Of a DNA stretch of 64,000 nt, positions 23,703 through 35,670 are shown piece by piece (positions within the stretch are counted from its first letter, which is position 1; the number at the start of each line of letters is the position of its first letter). This DNA comes from Tetrahymena elliotti 4EA (lineage: Eukaryota; Ciliophora; Oligohymenophorea; Hymenostomatida; Tetrahymenidae), in contig JH720308.1 of NCBI GenBank assembly GCA_000231825.2, forward strand, positions 458,483 to 522,482. Reading direction: 5' to 3'. Under the pieces are notes generated by a model. The model was not told where the DNA came from and searched no databases. It saw nothing but the letters and a program-made list of their open reading frames with translations. A program made the position numbers and the translations under genes.

Positions 23703-25714
23703 AAGTTAAAAGAGAAAATGAAATATTTCAAATAAAATATAAACTCCATTAATCAAATTGACATGAAATTAATTTATTTTATCTATTGATTCTTAAATTC
23801 TTAATAACTGTAATTAAATCACTTATATTATTTTATCACCCTTTTTTGGGTTTCATAAAAAATTGTAACAAAGGTCTATTCAAGCTAAAAATTTTTTGTT
23901 TATTCTTATTTTCTTTTTTTCTATTTATAATATTTAATAAAAAATTAGAAAACAATCACTAAACAAACAATATTTTTCTATTTTAAGAAAAATTCAATAT
24001 ACATTTATTTTTCACTCTCTTTACATTTCTATAATCAACTTATTTAGATTTTATTTGTCATACACTAGTTTTAATTTCATGAAAACAATTCTAAAAATTA
24101 AAAACTTTCCTCCTAAAATTTGAAATCGTTAAGCTTTTTTAATAAAAAATAAAAAACCAGAAAACATTATTATTTTATCTCAAATAATCAATAAGACTTT
24201 TTATAAAAATTATCGTTCAATTTAAAAATTAAAAATATTTTGTAAAATAATCTTTTAAAAATCTAATTTTTTTAAGTGAAAGGTGCGAAATTGATTCATT
24301 ATTGATGAGGTCTTTGCTGATTATTATTAATTTTTTATTTAAATGGCTTAAAATAATAATTAAGATTTCTTCGTCTTATTTAGTAAAATTGGTAGTATAA
24401 ATATTTTCTAAAAGTTGTAATAAAGATGAGAATAAATTATTCTTAATTTTTCTTAAATATTTGAGCTTTAAAATTTAAATTAGAAAATTTATTTTTATAA
24501 AAAAAATAAAACCAGTTAAAGGTAAACCAGTAGCTTAAATAAAAAGAGGGAAAAATGGTTTTTTTAAATCAAGAACCTTGATTGATATATTTACTCTAAG
24601 TTTTTAATTCAATAAATATTAAAAAAACATATATTTTTGAGTCTTTTTTAACTATTTTTTATTGGTTTACACTCTTTTAAATTAATTAGTTCATGAATAA
24701 TTAAATTAATCCTACATAGAAATCTTTGAATTTTGTATCTAGTTAATAAATAAAGTAGAATATGTCAACATATTTTATATCTCTTCTTGTTGTACTTTGC
24801 TTACTATTTTTACTAACTTTCAATTTATACATTAAATAATACAATGTACAAGTATATAGTATCCAAAATTAAAAAAAATATTGGCTTAGCTTAATAGCTT
24901 CCTTATCTCCCTTATGTTTTATAAAGAGATCTTGAAAGGTATTTATTTAGCTTAGACAATAAGATAAAGAATTGAAACAAGTATGAAGCCATTTAAAATA
25001 TAACCTTCAGTACTTAAGGCTTAATATAATAAAAAATTAATTTAAGTTTAAGTAAAATTTTAAAATAAAATATGTTTTTTAATTATTTATTTTCATAAAA
25101 ATATTCTTACAAAATCATGATAATTAATCTAGTTATTTGAAAATATTCAAAACAGATAAGCAAGCTATGTTAATAAAGGCTGACAGATAAAATATGTTTT
25201 ATTTGAGCTACAAAAAAATTGTTTATCATCATAAAATATTTTAATTGAATGAGCATTTTAAGTTTTATACATACTTTAATAATTTATCAACAGATGCTCT
25301 TCAGAAAGTAAAATAAGAGCTATTAATTAAAGAATATCATCATATCATCATCTTATTAAATATGAATTTTATATAATTTTATTCTTTCAATTTAAAACAT
25401 TAAATTGTCAAAAACCACAGATAATCTAAGTGTAAATGTGTAATCTATTTTTCTCAAGTATTATTTTAACTTTACTTAACTTTGGATGAAAATAAATATT
25501 AAAATTTTTCTATGTCTATTTTGTAATAGTTCTACGAATTAATTTTTTACTTTCCATCAGTCTAAATTCTGAATCTAGAAGGTACTTAGTGCGCATTTAA
25601 TTAAAATTGAAGAACAAATCTTATTCAAATAATAATACTAATCACCATAAATCTTAAATATCTTTATAAATAAAAAATTTATTAATTTACAGAAAATAAA
25701 ATATAGCTAAAAAA
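23703..25714. other. Long gene-poor AT-rich region
   Basis: About 2 kb between the sugar transporter and the aldolase. Apart from the weak small frame at 24762 I see no gene, tRNA or repeat. Confidence 0.5.
24762..24935 (+). CDS. Possible 57-aa single-pass membrane micropeptide
   Basis: ATG to TGA frame beginning MSTYFISLLVVLCLLFLLTF, a strong hydrophobic segment, followed by a short polar tail. It lies in an otherwise empty AT-rich region. In such DNA, with one stop codon, frames this short arise by chance, so this is only a candidate; a spliced continuation cannot be excluded. Confidence 0.2.
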
Positions 25715-26702
25715 ATGGCCGATTAAGCAACTAAATACCCAACTGATGAAGAACTTAAGAAGCTCATCTCTGAAGAAATTGAAAAAGTCCAACACTTACC
25801 TTCAGCTGATGCCGCTACTTTAAAGAAGATATATTCTTGCATAGATTTAACTTCTTTGAACTCTACTGATGGGCCAACTTCTCTTGACTAATGGATTGAT
25901 AAAGTGGTATTCAAAGTCCTTGATGCCCATCAAGATATTAGGCCTGCTGCTATTTGCGTTTATCCTAACTTCTCAAGATTAGTTAGCACAAAATTAAAAG
26001 GTATCATTCATCATTACATGCATATTCTTATAAAATATTTAGCTAAATTCCATATTTTTAAAATAATTAGAAACTGGTATTAAAACTGCAGTTGTTTCTA
26101 CATGCTTCCCAACAGGTCAAACATTCCAAGAAGTCAAAGACTTAGAAACTAAAATAGCTGTTGAATAAGGTGCTCAAGAAATTGACATGGTTGTTTCAAG
26201 AGGTTACTGGAATGATGGATTTTAAGAAAAAGTTATTGATGAAATTAGAACATAAAAAGCTATTTGTGGAGAAAAAGCTCACTTAAAGGTTATATTAGAA
26301 ACATGTGAATTACTTTCCCTTTCTTCTATTTATTAGCTCTCTTATGAAGCTCTTTTGAGTGGTGCTGATTTTATCAAGACCTCAACTGGAAAAGGAAAGC
26401 ATGGAGCTACTTTAGAGCACTACACAGCTATGTGTCTTGCTTTAAGAGACTATAATGCCTAAACCAAAACTCACCACAAAGGTATCAAGGCTGCTGGTGG
26501 TATCTCTGATGGCTAAACCGCTTTAAAGTTCTTTACTTTAACCAAAAATTTGTTAGGTAAAGCTGATAATACTGTTTTCAGAATTGGAGCTTCAGGATTA
26601 GCTAACAATTTAATTGAATCTATAAAGAGTATTTAAGATCATAAATAAAACTTAGATTAATTTGAATCAATTGAAAAAAAATAAAACACTGAAGTCTACT
26701 GA
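25715..26702 (+). CDS. deoC: Deoxyribose-phosphate aldolase
   Basis: 305 aa from exons 25715-26000 and 26071-26702 with a 70-nt intron. DERA cleaves 2-deoxy-D-ribose-5-phosphate to glyceraldehyde-3-phosphate and acetaldehyde, the last step of deoxynucleoside breakdown. The TIM-barrel active-site motifs are intact: EIDMVVSRGYW (equivalent of E. coli Asp102), DFIKTSTGKGKHGA with Schiff-base Lys198 (E. coli Lys167), and KGIKAAGGISDGQTAL with Lys235 (E. coli Lys201). The N-terminal ALxSIDLTSLNSTDG-like segment also fits. Length fits the longer eukaryotic form. Codon use is richer in GCT, GGT and AAG than neighbours, typical of a well-expressed gene. Cytosolic; the gene symbol is given by homology. 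Confidence 0.95.
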
Positions 26703-27552
26703 TAAATATATTATAATTAATTAAATTATGCATATTCTTTAGCAAATATTCTTGAAATATTAATTTATTCATAAATATTTTTTTTCAAAATAGAAATGAT
26801 CTAAAATTCTCAAAATTCACAAAATTTATTAATATTTCTTTTTCACTAGTCATGCTTAAAATCAATATTAGATTATTAACATTAAATTAAACCAACTTAA
26901 ATAAATCAATTTTGAAATATATTCAAAATCTAAATTAAATCTAGAAATCAAACTATTTTTATGCATTTAGTAATAGTATTTATTTAATAAATTACTTATC
27001 ATTTTTAACTTTAAAATAATTTTACAATTCAGTCAAATTATAAAAATTGCTAATTACTATTAATCAGATATAATCAAGAATATTTAGAAATATAAATACA
27101 AATTGCAATGATCAGTCTAAATCAGCTCAAACAGATTTTATCTTATTTTAAATAATGTTTAAGTTAAAAATTAAATTTAATTGACAGTAGGACTTCTGAA
27201 CACACAAATTAGTTATGATTTTAAGTTTTTTTTTGTTATTTTAAATTAGTATGTAAGCATTAGTATAAACTGAGATACTACTTTGATTTACTGAATAAAG
27301 CTAATACTAGGTAATAATTATTAATATTTTTAAAATTTTTAAAATAAATACATTTAAAAACTTTAAAAATAAATATGATCAAAAATAAAATAGTTTTAAT
27401 ATTAAAGTTAATTGGGGGATAGAAGGAAATTTGAGTTCGTTTTAGTTTATTAGAATTTCAATTATTATTACTTTAGTATTTAAAATTAGTTAGGTTTTCA
27501 TAATATCTTATAATTAAGTAAAAAGATAAACAAAATAAAAGATTGCTCAAAA
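26703..27552. other. Intergenic spacer
   Basis: About 850 bp of AT-rich DNA; nothing distinct seen. Confidence 0.5.
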
Positions 27553-28911
27553 ATGAACTAAATTTCTAATAACTAATTTTATTGTTCAAATCATACTACT
27601 CATCCAGCGATCCACCTTATTGTATCACTATCTGATAATTTTAAAGTGCTGTTTGTATGTGATACCTGTACCCTCATTGAAGATTATAAAGATTACTAAA
27701 AATATGCCCTAAGAGAGATTATGAGTGATCAAAATTAATCAATTATTAGAAACTTACCATTTTTAAAAAACCCTAAAACTTTAGAGCTATTTACTAAAGA
27801 GTTTGAAAAGTTAGATTCTTGCATAGACAAAAAGCGTTAATTATCATTAGACAAACTTTTTGATAGTTACATTTAAAAATTTGCTTCAATGGTTTCAGAA
27901 ATAAAGAAATCTTTTTTCTCAAAATAAAATCAACTACACTCTGATCTAAGTGATTTTTATAAAAGAGAATCACAAATTCAAACATTGAAAGACATTTTAT
28001 TAAAAAAAAGTAATAATTCTCTTTCTCGTTTCTTTTAAGGTCTTTTTAATGCAAGTGATTAAAACTAAAAAAAGTTTGAGTTAAAATTATAAATACTATA
28101 AGATAATTAAAAGAATTAGGATTGGTCATAAATTAAATAAGAATTAGATACTATTGTTAATAGCTTGCAAAATATTGTTTAGAAAAATAATAATCAATTT
28201 TGTGTAGAAATAGATGAGTAAAGCATAATATAATAGTCATACATATTCAATTTTGAATAATTATATAAAAAGTAAGAGAATATATAATAACAAAATTAAA
28301 TGCAACCAAATTAATTCTATTAGAATAATATTGAAAAATAATAAAATATAGCTTCAAATTACTAATAAAATAATAATCAACAAAATTTTTCAAGTGAAGA
28401 TTAATAAAATTATAACCAACAAAATATGACATCAAATATTTAAAAAGTAAATTTAAATGAAAATACAAAAATTTATGCAAAACCTTTACAAATAAATAAA
28501 AATATTGATCCAATTCTAATTAAATAGTAAAATCCATAATAATAAAAATTTTATTAAAACAACTTTTAAAATTTAAGTTAATTTGGCCAATAATAATCTT
28601 TCAATTAATTTAACCTAAATTAGTAGAATAATTAATTTGATTAGTAATAGTAATTAGGTTATTTGAATCCTTAATAAAAATTGGATTCATTTGACCCATA
28701 ATAGTAATAAAATTAGTTTATTCCAATCAAGTAGCAGAATTAATAAAATCTATTCTAGGACTAGTAGAATTATTTTAATCCAAATTACTCATAGAATTAA
28801 TTTGGCTAGCAACAATAATTTTAACAAAATTAATTTACTTCATAATAGTAATAGTAATAGAATTAGTATTTTCCTTAACAAATGTAGAGTTAATTTAATA
28901 AATAGTATTGA
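27553..28911 (+). CDS. Zinc-motif, coiled-coil, Gln/Asn-rich protein
   Basis: Single exon, 452 aa. The N-terminus has C11-x2-H14 and C36-x2-C39, a zinc-binding arrangement like those in the proteins at 5750 and 10201. Residues about 75-220 are a charged helical region (coiled coil). Residues about 225-450 are almost entirely Gln, Asn, Phe, Tyr and Pro (for example FGQQQSFNQFNLNQQNNQ), a prion-like composition. Read with the standard code this tail looks like dense stop codons, so standard tools would miss it. Prion-like tails often drive condensate formation in RNA granules, but that is inference. Function unknown. Confidence 0.7.
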
Positions 28912-31142
28912 AAAAATAATTTTCTCTTTTGTAATCAAAGAATTCATAAGAAAATTTGTATTAAGTTTATTGATAAAAATTTTCGCTTAAAAATAATTAA
29001 ATTTTTTCAATTTAGGTTTTTCTTCTTTTAAATTTATTAAAAATTTAAATGAATGCTCTAAAAACTTTTAATATAAAACTATTTTCTGTCGTAGTAAACA
29101 AAAAAAATTGCTTGTAGTTATTTCAGAATATCAAAAACTTATCATATTTATTGTCTTGCTTTATTTTTTCTAGAAAATTGACTTTTATAAAAAAACTTGA
29201 GATCATTTAAAAAGGAACAAATAGCCATTTTAAATAATTTTTCATCTTTTATGTTTTTAAATTTGTAAGTTTCAATTCAAAAATGATCACTTGAAGTTGT
29301 ATCTGCCCACTTTGCTTAATAAATAATATTAATTTCATTTTAAAAAATTTTGTTCTTGCTTTTTTAAACTAAAATAAATTTTTAAACAATTAAAAATTAC
29401 TTTTAAAGAATAAATATTATTAAGTTCTAATTTAAATTTGCAAGCATAAATACAATTAATGAATTTACTTGATATTTTAACAAAATAAAAAAATCTGTTC
29501 AAATGGAATATGATACTAGTATGATTAAAAATAATCTGTTTTTGTTTTAAAATTTTAAATAATGTCTTTCTTTAATTTTTCATTTGAAAATCTTTGAAAA
29601 TACAAAATAATTTTCATATTTTTTTAAAATTTAGTTTCCTTTCTTTTAAATAAAAATAGTGATAATAAGTAAAAATTGATATTTAGATTATTAAAAATAT
29701 TTTTCAAAAATATTTTATTTCAAATCAAGTAACTTGTATACCTAGGTATAAAAATTTTCACATGAGGCAAAATAATTATTAGCCAGTATGATAATATAAA
29801 AAATTCATTTTTAAATGCCATTTGAGAATCAGATAAATTTTTATTTTTTCATCTTTATATTCCAAATTTCGCTCTCTTTTCTTCACATCTCTTTTTATTA
29901 AAAAATATTTCTCAAATTGATAAAAAATATTATTATTGAATTATTTTTTTACATTATTAGAATTACATACACTCTAATGAAAATAAGGAAAAATAGACAC
30001 ATGAATTATTTTAAAAGAAGTTTCTAAAAATAAATTCTCCACTAGATATTAAAATTGTAGGTTTTATAAAAGTCCATATTTAAAGAAATATAATTTTTAA
30101 ATGTTACTTAAGCTACATTTCCCCTTTTCTTTATGGTATAATATTATTTTATATTAAATGTAGATTTGAAATAAATATTTTTGGAAATTGATCATAATTA
30201 TTTTTGTATTTTCCTTTATTCAAATTTAATCTTAACACATTTACCTTAAATTTTATTCTTCAATCATAAATTATTTTGTTAAATGATTCTTTTATGTTAA
30301 AATAATCTTGACTTTTAATTTTTCTTTTTAGTTCTTTTTGTTCTGAATGTTTACTTTTATATTGTAAAAGAGTAAAAATGAGTTACTCTAATACTTTAAG
30401 TTTGTAAAAAAGACGGACACATTATCAATTTAAAACTTGGTAACTTTGAAGTTGATTTTACTTAAAATATTGACTCAATTAGTAAAAAAATTGAATGATT
30501 TAAATAGAAACAAAAAAAGTAATTTATACTAGATACAAATTTTGATTTTATATTTTAAGGAAATTAAAAAAACTCAAATATTTGTGTGATAAATTCATCC
30601 TTTGAATCCTTTCATCTCAGATTATCTAGAAAATTTTAAAGTAAAATTTTAATTATTTTTGAACAAATAAGTTGTGATAATACTGGAGTGTTTTTCTTTC
30701 TATAGTTAAATCATGTTTCTAAATCTTTTTTTAAAACTTTAATAAATGCCCAAATTGAAAGAAGAGTAATGAATAAGTCAATAAATTCTTTTTTATTTCT
30801 CAAAAATAAGTTGTTTTCATTATTTTTGTTTAAATTTTTCATTTTTTTTGAAAGGGTAAACCATAATAAGAATATAAAATTGAAAGTGTAAGAAACGATA
30901 TTTATTAATTAAATCTTAGTCAGTAATTAAAAAGATAACAAATGTAAAATCAAAAGATTTAATGAGGAAAGTAAAAATAAAAGGAAATGTTAAATCTTAG
31001 GTAAATACTTACTTGAACATTGGATGAATTGATTTATCAAATATAATAATTTCTCTTTGAGTATAAAAAAAACTCATTTTACATATACTCATAATTTTTT
31101 ATTAAATCAAACTAATTAATTTAGATATAAAATTACTAAAAA
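28912..31142. other. Long gene-free AT-rich region
   Basis: About 2.2 kb, the longest gene-free stretch of the window, with poly-A and poly-T runs. No coding frame with protein-like composition, tRNA or repeat array found. Confidence 0.5.
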
Positions 31143-32009
31143 ATGAAAAAATTATTCTTTGCTTTAGCTATCTTAAGTGTAGCTGCTGTTCATTGCTAAT
31201 TCGCATATGATGAAGGAATTTCAAAGAACTTGGCAGGTTTTGCTACTTAAGCTTATTGCAGTAATGCAAGTATTCCTTTGAATAACTGTGGTGCTCCCTG
31301 TAACTAAAATCCTTAAGGTTTGTAGGATTTTGTTGAAGTCCTTAACACGGCAACCAGTACAAGAGCTATTTTAGGTTATTCACCTGATAATATGGCTATT
31401 ATCATTTCTTTTAGAGGTACTGTTGATGCTAACAATTGGGGAGCTAATCTTTCCTATGCATGGCTAAATTACCCTAATAAATCATGCACTGGTGGCTGTT
31501 AAGTTCATACAGGTTTCTTCAACAACTTACAAAGTGTTTCTAGTGAACTAAAAACATAATTCTAGAATCTTAAGTAAAAATATCCTAATGCTAAAGTTTA
31601 TTTGACTGGACATTCTCTTGGAGCTGCTCTTGCAACTCTTGTATTGCCAGATATTTATTCATGGAATGGAAACAAATAACTTGATGCTGTTTATCATTTT
31701 GCATCACCAAGAGCTGCAAACAAACCATTTGCTGATTGGTTGAGAAATTCAAACTTTTCAGTTTTATATGGCAGAATAACTCATGGCTATGATCCCGTTG
31801 TTTAAAATCCTACAAGTTGGTAGCCCTTGTTTTATTATCATACACACTTTGAAGTGTTTTATTTGAATTTTAGCACATAAAGAAAGCTCTGTCCTAATGC
31901 TGAAGATACAACTTGTGGCGCATAATAAATCTATACTGCCTTCAATCCTCAAGATCATTTGATTCTCTTTAATTGGGATCTTTCAGCTGCTGGAGATCTA
32001 TGTAAATGA
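31143..32009 (+). CDS. Secreted class-3 (Rhizomucor-type) lipase
   Basis: Single exon, 288 aa. Residues 1-18 (MKKLFFALAILSVAAVHC) are a typical signal peptide. The alpha/beta-hydrolase core carries the nucleophile elbow GHSLG with Ser158, the acid Asp217 (HGYDPVV) and the likely catalytic His233 or His235 (YYHTHFEVFY), in the order expected for lipase class 3. The strand IIISFRGTVDANNW before the elbow is also diagnostic (oxyanion loop). Several Cys residues suggest disulfides, in line with secretion. It hydrolyses triacylglycerols, outside the cell or in phagosomes. Codon use is somewhat biased, suggesting good expression. Such lipases form a large ciliate family. Confidence 0.93.
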
Positions 32010-32778
32010 GCATCTTAATAAAATTGAAACTAATAAAATATTATGACTCATTTTTTAATATTGTACTTGTATTTTTTATAAATCTTCATTAACTGTTTGA
32101 AAATTTTTGAAAAATCTATTATCGAGTTACATTTTAATTTTATTTTATTAATTAAACTAATTAGATCAGAAATGAAGGATAAAAAAATATATAAAAAATT
32201 TTTCTTTATGATTCCTGTTTTTAGTATCAATTAATAAAAAACTAAAATTTTAATAATTTACTACATTTAATTTATTTGATGTAAAATATTGCACTGATAA
32301 ACAAACGAAAATCGAAGAAAATATTTTTTAAATATGAATAAACTGAAACTTTTAGAGTGAAAGAAATAAAAAGCCTATTCAAATTGTGAAAAAATGAAAT
32401 TCTTTGAATAAATAAATTTTTTAATGAATATTATAACTTTTAACTTAGGGAATACATTAAAATGTAATATGTAGATAATATGATTATCTTGGCAATAATT
32501 TAATACTTTTTATTTTCAATGATTAAATTAAAGTGGGGGTGTTTATCAACAATAGATGAAAATAATTTCATCATAGTAAATGTGTTAAAAAAAATTTTGA
32601 GAGATAATTTAATCACTGCTGTTTTAATTTATTTGCCAAGATGAAATTATTTGTTTATAATTAGTAAATTTAATAATAATTTTGTAAAGAATTTATTAAT
32701 TAATTAGTTCTTTTGTTTTTGTTTGTTAGTTTGTTGCTTTTTTTGTTTGGTTTTTTTTCAAATAAATCTAATTTTAAT
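32010..32778. other. Convergent spacer
   Basis: AT-rich region between the 3' ends of the lipase (plus) and the next minus-strand gene, with a GTTTGTTTG-like tract near 32710-32755. No gene seen. Confidence 0.5.
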
Positions 32779-34095
32779 TCATTATTGAATTACTTTATTT
32801 CTATTTTCTTTTATTTAAGCAATAAAAAGCAATACTAATTCTTCAAGCTTAGATTTAAATACTTATTGCTCAAATGTATCATCAATTTATAATTGAGGAG
32901 CGTTTCCTACTTTTTATAAGAGTAATTCCATTTCATTCATATTTAATTCAGAATTTTAGCTTTTATTGTAAATAACTTCTTTTACTATTTAAATGATTAA
33001 TTCTTCACTTATAATTACTTCATCATAAAAAAATTCTTTGTATACAACTTGGGCTATAAAGTTAGATGTGAATGCACCTACTATTGAACCCATAACTCCT
33101 CCTAGTTAATTACCAAACTTAATAGTACCGTATGTGAAACCAAATGTACTCCCTGTGGATGAAATTAAATTCAAAAATGTATTTTTGGCTAGATCTCTGA
33201 GCTTAATATCTCCTCTTACCAATTTAGTGACATCAATAGTAGTTTCAACTAATGTATATATTATGTCTACTGTAAATTAAGTTCTAATTGTTTTAGAAGC
33301 ACTCTTAAGAGCAGCAATACCATGGATTTATTTGTTAATAGTTCTTTAAGAGTTAACGAATTTAGAAATACCTTCAAATCCTATAGTATTTTTCAATACG
33401 AATTAGAATGAGTTGTCAATGATCTTAGAAAGTTACTTTCCCTTCCCCATTTACTCAATCATAGTATGCTCCAAAAATAAAGAGTTTTATATAAAGTTGG
33501 CAGATGCTTTTAAGCTAACAATAAAGGACATTTAACCACCATAAAATTGAGATCCTTTAAGGACTTACTACTCCTTTTATTTGCTTATTATATCTTTAAT
33601 ACTTCCTAAAGAAATTTCATCAAGATTAATTTTTGTCCACTTATTTTGAGGAACTTCTTTGTGAGTTTATTTTTATTATTTTTTAAGAATATACTTTTCA
33701 ATTTTATTTTCTAATAGCTGCTTGAACAAAGGCTTGATGTTATTTGATTTCTTAGCTTCATTAGAAGATTCTTTTGGTTCAAGGGTTTATTTTTGTTCTT
33801 CGCTTTTGCTAATTTGTGGATCTTGTTTATAAAAAACATCAAAAATATTTTAGCTATTTTAATGAATATTTGATTTAGACTATGATAAAATTTATTCTTC
33901 AGAGAATAAAGCAGCTCTTTGATGAGCTAATTCCTTCATTATTGATTCTTAATTTTGAATAAAAACATAAAGTAAGCAAATTAAGATAATTATGAGTATT
34001 TGTAGTGTTGATATTGGTTTTTTTTCTTTTCTCTTTTGAGAATGAATTTTGCTTTTTTAGGTAGTTTAGATATGATTTGCTTTTTAGATATTCAT
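32779..34095 (-). CDS. Membrane-associated protein with glycine-zipper-like segment
   Basis: Single exon, 438 aa. Residues about 28-47 (ISTLQILIIILICLLYVFIQ) form one strong transmembrane helix after a basic N-terminus, so the bulk may face either lumen or cytosol. Residues about 60-150 are polar and charged. The C-terminal half has amphipathic helices, followed by a small-residue-rich segment, TFGFTYGTIKFGNQLGGVMG then SIVGAFTSNF. Its Gly spacing (GxxxGxxxxG) resembles glycine zippers that insert in or pack against membranes. No enzyme motif. It converges on the lipase. Function unknown. Confidence 0.7.
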
Positions 34096-34974
34096 CTTTT
34101 CTGTTATTTACTAATTTGTATTTTTATCTAATTAATTGTAAGATTATTGTTTATTTATTTTTTTTGGAAAATAAATCAGTACTTATAAACAGATAGCAGC
34201 CAATATTTTTAAATAATCAGAAAATATACAACGACTATTTAAATAATTCTATTAAGATAATTGCTATGAGTTATTATAACACTCTAAAAGATATTAGATA
34301 AGAAAATATCTCATCCTATAAATTTATTTGCATAAAAGCATTATGAATTGGTATTAAATTAACAAAAACCTATTTAAAAAGATAAATTCAGTTTAATAGA
34401 ATTGAGTTTCTAAATGAAATATTTTTGTAGGAATATTATTTTTTTTCCATAATACTATGATTTTATTAAATTTTAATATGAAAGTGTTTATTTATTGAAA
34501 AAATACTTTCTAGTGGTTGAAGAAATTTAAGAAATCAAAATTTAAATAATTTGCATAATAAATTTTTTATTTAAAGATATTTATAATATCTTAGTTTTTT
34601 CAATTTAATTTTTCTTATTTCATCAAAATATAATACCAGATTTTTTTCCCCTTATCACATCTTATTTCTAATTGAAAATTTTTTAATATTTGATAAAGAT
34701 AGTTGATTTATTTATTATTTGCAATTAATTGTTCTAAATTTATCCTCCAGATTATCAGTGTGTTTTGCATTTATTCTTTTTGAATTCCATTCTAAAATAA
34801 AGTAACATAATGTTGAAAGAAAAAACAATACCAGTTCATGTCTGCTCTTCATAATAAAAGTATAAATATAACAAATGTAAGCAAGATAAAAATATTTTAA
34901 AAGTTACAAAAATAAATTTATTTCTCAATTAATAATCAGATTAAAAAAATAAAAACTTTTAACATCAAGTTAGT
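34096..34974. other. Intergenic spacer
   Basis: AT-rich spacer between the membrane-protein gene start and the tRNA gene; nothing distinct seen. Confidence 0.5.
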
Positions 34975-34984
34975 AAAAAAAAAA
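34975..34984 (-). terminator. RNA polymerase III oligo-T terminator
   Basis: Ten T residues on the minus strand, two bases after the tRNA-Asp 3' end; the usual Pol III stop signal. Confidence 0.85.
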
Positions 34985-34986
34985 GC

Positions 34987-35057
34987 TCCGAGACCGGGAA
35001 TTGAACCCGGGTCTCCTGCGTGACAGGCAGGAATACTAACCACTATACTATCTCGGA
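34987..35057 (-). tRNA. tRNA-Asp (GTC)
   Basis: 71 nt, full cloverleaf. The acceptor stem TCCGAGA pairs with TCTCGGA. The anticodon stem CCTGC/GCAGG holds loop CTGTCAC with anticodon GTC. The T arm is CCGGG-TTCAATT-CCCGG. The internal B box (GGTTCAATTCC) and A box (TAGTATAGTGG-like) are present. No intron; CCA is not encoded. It reads GAC and GAT codons. Confidence 0.97.
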
Positions 35058-35670
35058 TTGATGATAACTTTTTTAATTTAATTTTTGATATATTTTAAAA
35101 TGTATGAAAGAAATTAACAATGTTAATGTATATCTAAAAGTGTTTTTATTTTAGGTACTTTAAAACATGCAAACTGTCAATATTTAATAGATTTATTTTA
35201 AATATACTCAATGAAAAACAAAAAATAAATATTAATGTTAGTATTTTTAAAGAAAAGCTTTAATTCCAATTCAAAAATAAAAATAACTCAGAAGACTTTA
35301 AAAAAGATTTTCAAATATTTTACAAAAAACTGAAAAGTTTATTTTTTTTAGTAAAATGTTTAAATCAAAAAAATATTTAATTTATTTTTCACAAAGTCGA
35401 AATGTAAATTACTGACCATTTTATTTTGTAAATAGGTAAGATGATTTAAATAAAACTTTTGTCTTTAGTATACTCTTTAATCAAAATCAGCTATAGAAAG
35501 TTAGTATTTAATAAATTTATAAAGTAAGCGAAGCTAGATATCACTTTTGAATTTTTTGGTAAAGCTAAGAAAATAGATTGATTTAAGCAGTCAAACAAAA
35601 ATATATTTGAAAAGCAAAATTATTGGGAAGGAAGGAAGAGTAAAACAAATTTTAGCTTTATTGAAGGTAA
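35058..35670. other. Intergenic spacer
   Basis: AT-rich spacer upstream of the tRNA-Asp gene (minus) and the next plus-strand gene. A frame-extending exon just before 35671 cannot be excluded, but none is convincing. Confidence 0.45.

Noticed and set aside
28691..28990. Plus-strand frame of 99 residues rich in Asn, Ile and Ser
   Set aside because: It is an alternative frame over the Gln/Asn-rich tail of the gene at 27553.
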